This document shows positions 56,984 to 64,000 of a DNA stretch of 64,000 nucleotides, in pieces. Positions within the stretch are counted from its first letter, which is position 1; each line of letters opens with the position of its first letter. The DNA comes from Megascapheus bottae (lineage: Eukaryota; Chordata; Mammalia; Rodentia; Geomyidae). Made by a program: the position numbers and the translations under genes. The notes under the pieces are model-generated. The model saw nothing but the letters and a program-made list of their open reading frames with translations. It ran no database searches and was not told where the DNA came from. The stretch covers positions 3,553,001-3,617,000 of the forward strand of contig JANJXV010000030.1 of the NCBI GenBank assembly GCA_024803745.1, in the 5' to 3' direction.

Positions 56984-58410
56984 AGGAAGGCCAGGCCTCA
57001 CGGCACCCCGTCACCCACGCTGGACGGAGGGCCAGGCCTCACGGCACCACTGTCATCCACGCTGGACGGAAGGCCAGGCCTCACGGCACCCCCGTCATCC
57101 ACGCTGGACGGAGGGCCAGGCCTCACGGCACCCCCGTCACCCACGCTGGACGGAGGGCCAGGCCTCACGGCACCCCCGTCATCCACGCTGGACGGAAGGC
57201 CAGGCCTCACGGCACCCCCGTCACCCACGCTGGACGGAGGGCCAGGCCTCACGGCACCACTGTCATCCACGCTGGACGGAGGGCCAGGCCTCACGGCACC
57301 CCGTCATCCACACTGGACGGAGGGCCAGGCCTCACGGCACCCCCGTCATCCACACTGGACGGAAGGCCAGGCCTCACGGCACCCCCGTCATCCACGCTGG
57401 ACGGAGGGCCAGGCCTCACGGCACCACTGTCATCCACGCTGGACGGAAGGCCAGGCCTCACGGCACCACTGTCATCCACGCTGGACGGAGGGCCAGGCCT
57501 CACGGCACCCCGTCACCCACGCTGGACGGAAGGCCAGGCCTCACGGCACCACTGTCATCCACGCTGGACGGAGGGCCAGGCCTCACGGCACCCCGTCACC
57601 CACGCTGGACGGAGGGCCAGGCCTCACGGCACCACTGTCACCCACGCTGGACGGAGGGCCAGGCCTCACGGCACCACTGTCATCCACGCTGGACGGAGGG
57701 CCAGGCCTCACGGCACCCCCGTCATCCACGCTGGACGGAGGGCCAGGCCTCACGGCACCCCCGTCATCCACGCTGGACGGAGGGCCAGGCCTCACGGCAC
57801 CACTGTCATCCACGCTGGACGGAAGGCCAGGCCTCACGGCACCACTGTCATCCACGCTGGACGGAGGGCCAGGCCTCACGGCACCCCGTCATCCACACTG
57901 GACGGAGGGCCAGGCCTCACGGCACCCCGTCACCCACGCTGGACGGAGGGCCAGGCCTCACGGCACCCCGTCATCCACACTGGACGGAGGGCCAGGCCTC
58001 ACGGCACCCCCGTCACCCACGCTGGACGGAAGGCCAGGCCTCACGGCACCACTGTCATCCACGCTGGACGGAGGGCCAGGCCTCACGGCACCACTGTCAT
58101 CCACGCTGGACGGAGGGCCAGGCCTCACGGCACCACTGTCATCCACGCTGGACGGAGGGCCAGGCCTCACGGCACCACTGTCATCCACGCTGGACGGAGG
58201 GCCAGGCCTCACGGCACCCCCGTCACCCACGCTGGACGGAAGGCCAGGCCTCACGGCACCCCGTCATCCACGCTGGACGGAGGGCCAGGCCTCACGGCAC
58301 CCCGTCATCCACGCTGGACGGAGGGCCAGGCCTCACGGCACCCCGTCATCCACGCTGGACGGAGGGCCAGGCCTCACGGCACCCCCGTCATCCACACTAG
58401 ACGGAAGGCC
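56984..58410. repeat. 34-copy 41/42-bp minisatellite upstream of DIP2C
   Basis: I counted 34 occurrences of the core GGCCAGGCCTCACGGCACC at 41- or 42-base spacing. Twenty-four units are 42 bases and ten are 41, the short ones lacking one C in the CCCCCGTCA run. Three variants of that run occur: CCCCCGTCA (11 units), CCCCGTCA (10) and CCACTGTCA (13). Further dimorphic sites are TCATCC/TCACCC, ACGCTGG/ACACTGG and GGAGGG/GGAAGG. The array starts about 1.35 kb upstream of the DIP2C ATG and ends abruptly against a B1-like fragment. All unit frames lack stops, so frame-shifting by the 41-base units still leaves long spurious open frames on both strands. Confidence 0.97.
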
Positions 58411-58464
58411 CTTTGAGCCCAGAGTTTGAAGCCAGGCTGGACGATATAGGGAGACTCTGTCTCC
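58411..58464 (+). mobile_element. B1-like SINE fragment abutting the minisatellite
   Basis: The sequence TTTGAGCCCAGAGTTTGAAG, then GCCAGGCTGG and GGAGACTCTGTCTC, matches the middle to 3' part of a 7SL-derived B1/Alu monomer. It begins at the last base of the tandem array, which suggests the array expanded up to, or was seeded beside, this old SINE. Confidence 0.65.
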
Positions 58465-59285
58465 TCATTACTCTGTGTTTCTTCCTTGACGCAGGCAGAT
58501 CCCAGAACATATGCCACTTCTCCAGTGGTCACCTCCGGATTAGAGAGACTCCCTCTCGGCTCTGGAATTACTCACTTCTCCATCTACCCGTTCTCCTGGG
58601 AGTCAGCAATTCTTCTGGAGCGTCTCACCTGGCGGCTGGTTTCCCTCACGTTCTTCCATGGGGCTGGGTGACATAATAAGCAGCATATTGTCTGTCACAG
58701 AGGTGGAGAGAAGGCCATGCCTCATCTTACCCAGGCCCACCAGTGACCAGCCTTGCAGAAGACTAGACCTGGTGAAAAACCAGGCCACACTTCCATGTGT
58801 TGCTAAGAACAGAAGCCCGGGCAGAATCTCCAGGATGGCAGGTACAAAGATGCCAGGACATGATTATTAGAATGAATGGAATGGATTCACTAGAGTTCCC
58901 GATTTCTCAAGCTCTTCCCAAAGCCCAAAAATTTCCATTAGGGTCAGAGTTAACTTTTTAAACGGTGGTCAACTGACTATAGCTATCTTTAGAAAACCAT
59001 GGTGATTGTTTGGGGGGGAGGCCTACACAAATCCGGATTTACTAAAAACCAACAGTATGGTTTAATTTATCCAAGAACACAAGCTCTGCAAAATGAAGCC
59101 CAGGGGATAGCAAAGATAGATAGGAAAAAAGAAGATAGGAGAAAGAAAGGACTCCTGCCCGGATTCCAACTACTGGAAACATACAGAAAGGGGCACTTCC
59201 ATGAAGAGACACTAAAATGTACCACTGCAATGTACAAGTCCTCAAAACTATGTTTTTGAGTTCCGCAGAGAGACAGGTCCATGCA
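58465..59285. other. Upstream intergenic DNA without recognised features
   Basis: GC drops sharply after the minisatellite. No gene recognised. Confidence 0.6.
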
Positions 59286-59289
59286 CCTA

Positions 59290-59745
59290 ATCAAAAAACA
59301 GGTAATCAACATTTTACATTTTTCTCAGCAGCACATGGAACACACTCCAAAATAGATCATATAAGAGTTCATACAGAAAACTTAAGCAGATACAAGAGGA
59401 CTGATATAATCCCATGCATCCTATCAGACCACAGTGGAGTCAGACTCATTCTGAACAATGCAGTCAAAGTCAAAAAACATTCAATCACTTGGAAACTGAA
59501 CAACACACTTCTGAATAATTCCTGGGTAACAGATCAGATCAGAAATGAAGTTAAAAACTTCCTTGAATGTAATGACAATCAAGAAACATCACAAAGGAAC
59601 ATATGGGACACAGCAAAGGCAGTTCTAAGAGGCAAATTTATCACACTAGGAGTGCATATTAAAAAGACAGAAGAAGAGCAGGTAAATAACCTAAAAAAAA
59701 AAAACTTAGAGGAGCAAGAAAAAGTTAATTCTAAAAACCAGCTAA
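59290..59745 (+). mobile_element. LINE-1 ORF2 internal fragment (open frame retained)
   Basis: An uninterrupted plus-strand frame reads FTFFSAAHGTHSKIDHIRVH, IIPCILSDHSGV, SITWKLNNTLLNNSWV and WDTAKAVLRGKFI. This is the end of the LINE-1 endonuclease domain (SDH catalytic motif present) and the start of the linker before the reverse transcriptase. It lacks everything else, so it is a dead internal piece. The retained frame over about 150 codons suggests moderate age. Confidence 0.9.
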
Positions 59746-59749
59746 TCAT

Positions 59750-60170
59750 CATGCCAGATACTATTCAAATGCTTGTTTCCATCCACTTGCTTTACATATC
59801 TTATTGTCTACTGATAGGCAAGTTGCCCAATTTTCTCACTTTTTTTTTTCCTGTTTCACTGAATTCCAATTCAATTCAAAGGAGTGAGAAATTGCTTACT
59901 TACTTGATTGAAACTGGGCCCTAGACTTCACAAATCTGGTTGGGGTAGAAGAGAGGAATGTGCTAAATCAGAGTGTGCTGAAGGTATCCGTGCCAGGCAG
60001 AAAGGGCTTATTTATTCATGAGATAACTAACAGGAAGGAAATCCGAACCTCCTAGTAAATGCTCTCTCGCAGAATCGCAGCTCAGAGCTGCACGCTGACT
60101 CTGCCGTCCTGAGACTGCGTCATTTCACTCTTGCCGGGCTGAGTAGAAGTTGCTCGTGCTGGATAATTTT
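59750..60170. other. Upstream intergenic DNA without recognised features
   Basis: Nothing supported. Confidence 0.6.
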
Positions 60171-60181
60171 GTGAAGTTCTT

Positions 60182-60365
60182 AGTCCTGGGCTTGAGCTCA
60201 GGGCCTGAGCACTGTCCTTGGACTTTCTCAAGGCTAGAGCTCTACCACTTGAGCCTCAGCACCATTTCCAGCTTTTGTCTATGTATGTGGTACCAAGGAA
60301 TCGAACCTGGGTCTTCATGCATGCTAGGCAAGCACTTTAACCACTAGGCCAAACTCCCGGCCCCA
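60182..60365 (-). mobile_element. ID-ID dimer SINE, tail lost
   Basis: Reversed: GGGGCCGGGAGTTTGGCCTA, box B AGGTTCGATTCCTTGG, right monomer to CAAGCCCAGGACT, with no poly(A). GTGAAGTTCTT at 60,171-60,181 and 60,366-60,376 is a perfect target-site duplication. Confidence 0.95.
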
Positions 60366-60376
60366 GTGAAGTTCTT

Positions 60377-61455
60377 TTGTTTCTTGTTTTCTTTTCATCT
60401 GTTTCCAACTCACCAGGAAGAGCGGTGGTAAACAACCTTCTCAGCTGCAATTTTCATACAGAAGTACACCTTGAGGGTACACTTAGGGTGTGCTCCTCTC
60501 TCTCTCTCTCTCCTTTCTTCTTTAAGCAATTGGCTTGGTTTGGTTTGTAAGGCATTATGCATTGCCCAAAAGAGCTGCTCCACAGCAGTGTTGCTTCCCC
60601 TCTCTTCCTCGTGATGCGACTGCACAGTGCAGACTCGCACTGACCAGCTGCAGAATCACACGGCTCCGTCCTCCCTACCCCAGAGACTGCCCGGCTGTGC
60701 TTTCTCTCTCCTAGTTAGACCTGGAGTGTCAGCAGGGGCAGACCAGGGGCAGAAGAAAGAAATATCGGAGTTTTATGCTTGGAAAACTTCTGTAGGTTTC
60801 TGTGTATGGCTTTCGGTTCTCCCACATCACCCCACCTTGCCTCTTCTGGCGTGGGGAAGAGCCATGTCTTCGAGCTCCTGCTCTCTCTCAAGTCACAGAG
60901 CAGAAGCCCCGCCCCTTGGTCTTTCACACAAGACTGAACTCAAGAATCAGTGTCCGGGGGACCCTAACTTGTGTTACAATGTGGCCGCGTGCACAGGTGA
61001 AGTGTCTTCACCAAAAGGCCATGTCTGGAAAAGCCCCACCGTGACGCAGGCCTGGAGGAGCCAGTGCCACAGCAGCCAGCTCCAGCCCTGCTGGGGGAAG
61101 CCACCAGCTGCTGCCCACAGCCTTGTCCTCTGCCGCAGCCTGAGCTTTCTCACTGGTGACCGACACAGGACACGCACACCAATCACGGTAGAACAAAACA
61201 GAATGCAGTAAGTGCCATGTGAGCAACGCGCTCCTGAGGAGGGTGGCGAATGGGGAAGTTAATATAGAAAACCGTTAACTCGGGAGTTCTGCTCTGATCT
61301 CTAATCAACAATTCTAACTGGGGAGAAGCTTTCTTTGACTGGAATCTAATCCTTTTCCCTCTGTGTTTTCCCTCTGATCACTGGCCTGTCACAAAACTTT
61401 ACACCAAGGAGGGTAGGGGAATTAAGTATGAGGAAGAGACGGAAAGAAAGACAGA
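60377..61455. other. Upstream intergenic DNA, GC-moderate
   Basis: A (TC)n scrap at 60,497-60,514. An open frame of about 190 codons on the plus strand starts at a GTG and has no recognisable family; it is treated as chance. Confidence 0.55.
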
Positions 61456-61460
61456 AAGAT

Positions 61461-61590
61461 GGCTGGGGATGTGGCCTAATGGTAGAATGCTTGCATGCAT
61501 GAAACCTTGTATTTGATTCCTCCGTACCACACAAGCAGAAAAAGCCACAAGTAGCACTTTGGCTCAAATGGTAGAGTGCTAGCCTTGGGG
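61461..61590 (+). mobile_element. ID-ID dimer SINE, 3'-truncated
   Basis: GGCTGGGGATGTGGCCTAAT, a short deletion in the anticodon region, box B TATTTGATTCCTCCG, right monomer to GAGTGCTAGCCTTGG, then unrelated sequence. Confidence 0.88.
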
Positions 61591-62255
61591 ACCCTCTCTT
61601 AACTTGAATCTTAACTGTGCAAAGACTCTGTTTCCAAATAAAGTTGCTTTATGAGGTATGGCCATGACTTCAATATAGTGTCTTCGGTGGACAGAATTAA
61701 ATCCAGATGTTAGTATGGGAAAATCACATATGTAGATAAATTCTTTGCATTCTGAACAATGAGAAATTCTGAAAGTCTAATTACTAAAGAGCAAATCAAA
61801 CAGGCCAGTGCAAGCTGTGGAGAACAATAGAAGCAGTAGGAGAAATTGTTAAGATTGTATTATATTCAACCTTACAACCTTGTGACGAGCAGAAAGAAAA
61901 GAAACCAAAGCAAAAGCAACAAACAAAGGATTATGAAAGTGATTGGTTTTATTTCAAGAACCTGAGAAAGTGAGCTTGCATAAGTTAACGAATCCCCTCC
62001 TCTTCTATCATCTAACATGGTTTTATTTGAACATCCCGTGGTTTAAGTCACATTAGCAGATGGACATTGGCTATGCGAAATGGTACCTCTGATTTTGCAG
62101 TATTCTTGGAGATCAAAATGTTCGTTGTCAGTATAACATAACTTTTGTTGGTGAGTAGGTCTTACAGTACCAGGAAAGTAGACTTTCTACTACAGGACTA
62201 TAAATTGTCCTGGCCTTGGGCAGGCCTCTTCTTGAGAGTTTCTACCCCAAAAGCA
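61591..62255. other. Upstream intergenic DNA, AT-rich
   Basis: Nothing supported. Confidence 0.6.
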
Positions 62256-62271
62256 GACAGAATACAAGAAT

Positions 62272-62300
62272 CTTTCTTTCTTTCTTTCTTTTTTTCTTTC

Positions 62301-62331
<31 letters not shown>

Positions 62332-62526
62332 TTTTTTGCCAGTCTTGGGGCTTGAACTCGGCCTGAGTATTGTCCTTGGGCTTTCTCAAGGCTATAGCTT
62401 TACCACTTGAGCCACAGAACCACTTCTGAGGTTTTTTTTTTCTATATATGTGGTACTGAGGACTTGAACCTGGGTCTTTGTGCATGATAGGCAAGCACTC
62501 TACCACTAGGCCAAACTCCCAACCCC
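62272..62526 (-). mobile_element. ID-ID dimer SINE with (TTTC)n tail
   Basis: Reversed: GGGGTTGGGAGTTTGGCCTA, box B GGTTCAAGTCCTCAG, right monomer, then a 65-base (GAAA)n tail seen as (CTTT)n at 62,272-62,336. AGAATACAAGAAT at 62,259-62,271 and AGAAAACAAGAAT at 62,527-62,539 flank the body plus tail, so the microsatellite belongs to the insertion. Confidence 0.95.
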
Positions 62527-62539
62527 AGAAAACAAGAAT

Positions 62540-63210
62540 TATTGAACACAGTCACCCAAAGAGGAAGAAAAGACATCACTTAAGTTTTGTCTTATCATTC
62601 CCTCTTTTCCTCTTTCCAGTGAAGATATTTTACTCTTTCTAGAAGAGAATGCGTATGCATTCACGTGTGTGGATGGAGCACATACATGCATGCATAGGAA
62701 GAAAGGCTAAAAATGTTGTGCTAACAGTGTCTCTGTGTGGTAGAGGACAAGAAGCTGGAGCTATGTCTTCTGTGAAAATGTAAGCTAATTAGAAAGTGCA
62801 ATTGACATATTAACTGATGTGATTAACCTAGCAGAGAATTGTAATGGGAGCATATTGTAAGTTATAGGGGTAAATTTATTTGGTTATGAGGAAAACTAAT
62901 CTAATAGGAAAAATAAGGCAATTCATTTTAGGATGAGCAAAATGAAAGAATGTACAATCCTATTATACTACTAAGCTCTGAGTATCTACTTATAATGGAA
63001 TGTTGATATAGTTTGGTTTAGATCTATTACTTTATTTTTCTATTTGTTTGCTAGATTTTCCTCTCTCTTCCTCCTTTCTGGCTTCTTTTGGATTGGTTAC
63101 TTCTTATGAGTATTCCAACTCAACCCACCTACTATTTCTTCTATCTGTCTTTGTGTCTTGTTGTTGCTGATGATGCATGACCAGACACTGTAAGTCACAA
63201 AGAAAAGTAT
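62540..63210. other. Upstream intergenic DNA, AT-rich
   Basis: Nothing supported. Confidence 0.6.
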
Positions 63211-63214
63211 TCAT

Positions 63215-63432
63215 GCTGGGCGCGGTAGCTCATGCCTGTAATCCTGCTCGGGAGGCTGAGAAGTGAGGATCGTGCTTTGAAGCCAGCCCTGGCAGGTAAG
63301 TCCGTAAGACTCTTATCTCCAGTGAACCTCCCGAAAATCGGAAGTGCCATTGTGGCTCCATGTGTTTGAGCACTAACCTTCAGCAAAAACGGACCCAGGC
63401 CCGGAGATCAAGCCCCACAAGTGGAAAAAGAG
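63215..63432 (+). mobile_element. B1-ID dimer SINE
   Basis: GCTGGGCGCGGTAGCTCATG, GCTCGGGAGGCTGAGAAGTG, ACTCTTATCTCCAGTGAACC, AAAATCGGAAGTGCCATTGT, end GATCAAGCCCCACAAGTGG. CpGs are retained in the B1 half (GGGCGCGG), hinting at youth or low methylation. Confidence 0.9.
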
Positions 63433-64000
63433 AAGTTAGTGAAAGGTATCAGGGCTGTGCTGGTAAATCCCCTCCTTTCCCTGAGAGTCTCAGAGCCAGA
63501 TTATCCCATGACAAGGGACTGCTTGTACACAAATGAGTTGGTGCTGGTCCCTCTTTATAAAGCATGAGGATTCACTTATGGTATCTCCTCCCGATGGCTT
63601 AAAATCTCATAGAGACGTTCATGCAATCATTTGGAATGTCTTCTGTCTTCATCGTTTTGATACCTTTAAGGTTATTTTGTTTTAAATATATCATATGATG
63701 TTTCCATTATTTTCAGCTGGAGGATTAATCTGACTAATCCAGTATGGTATTTGTGGGAAGCAGAAAAATACTCCTGAACATCCAACTATTTTTATGAAGA
63801 TAAAGCTTTTATTAAGATAAAGCCTAAATTAAAAAAAAAAGACTTAAAGAAGCATTGCAAATGTGAAGACTGCAGATCAAGAATCATGCAGGAGATAGAT
63901 GCATGCAGTGGAGAAAGTAACTACTTAGGGAAGGGTTCATGGAAGGGAGAAACTTCCAGCTGAGTCTTAAGTGATAAGAAATAGACACAATGTGGACGTT
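63433..64000. other. Upstream intergenic DNA to window end
   Basis: AT-rich; nothing supported. Confidence 0.6.

Noticed and set aside
56984..58410. CRISPR-like array
   Set aside because: The units are directly tandem with no unique spacers, in a mammalian genome; it is a minisatellite.
56384..58429. Open frame of 681 codons (plus strand) with LDGGPGLTAPP-type repeats, and 70-98-codon minus-strand frames of VRPGPPSSVDD type
   Set aside because: It is the 41/42-bp minisatellite read as protein. Ten one-base length changes shift the frame without creating stops because all frames of the unit are open. It has no family resemblance and no gene context.
59217..59924. Open frame of 235 codons as a possible host gene
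   Set aside because: Its centre is LINE-1 ORF2 (endonuclease end); both ends are unrelated flanking sequence.
60627..61211. Open frame of 194 codons, plus strand
   Set aside because: It starts at GTG, has no recognisable domain or splice signals, and overlaps equal-looking frames on the other strand.

Overview
The window is nuclear DNA of a mammal, and almost certainly of a rodent. The SINEs are ID-related (tRNA-Ala-like, boxes A and B visible) and B1-related, arranged as ID-ID dimers, B1-ID dimers and an older B1-B1-ID form, alongside 5'-truncated LINE-1 copies and many CA microsatellites. From memory, this SINE set points to the beaver/kangaroo-rat/pocket-mouse clade (Castorimorpha, probably Heteromyidae). 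That placement is an inference, not a database match.

Only one protein-coding gene can be supported. On the minus strand at 55,540-55,624 lies coding exon 1 of DIP2C: 28 codons plus one base, a strong Kozak ATG and a GT donor, inside a large CpG island. Everything from 1 to 55,539 is therefore read as the 5' part of DIP2C intron 1, and everything above about 56 kb as promoter-proximal and upstream intergenic DNA. No other exon, tRNA or structured RNA gene was recognised, and the many other open frames are repeat-borne or chance.

Layout: 1-53.9 kb is AT-rich to mixed intronic DNA with about 25 dated-looking retroposon copies (many with visible target-site duplications), several LINE-1 fragments and CA/GGA microsatellites. 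53.9-58.4 kb is a CpG-dense block in which the DIP2C promoter and exon 1 are interleaved with four GC-rich tandem arrays: an 18-bp minisatellite (53.95-54.27 kb), a GGGGAC-type hexamer array (55.2-55.36 kb), a 24-bp GCGCGC-rich array (56.03-56.23 kb) and a 34-copy 41/42-bp minisatellite (56.99-58.41 kb). A GGA/CCT triplet tract lies just upstream of the ATG. 58.4-64 kb is upstream intergenic DNA with a LINE-1 ORF2 fragment and four or five SINEs.

No operon-like or defence-like system is present. The most noteworthy structures are the tandem arrays around the DIP2C promoter, the variant-repeat pattern of the 42-bp array, a LINE-1 nested in a 5'-inverted LINE-1 at 9.8-11.2 kb, and three extremely short LINE-1 tail insertions with clean target-site duplications.
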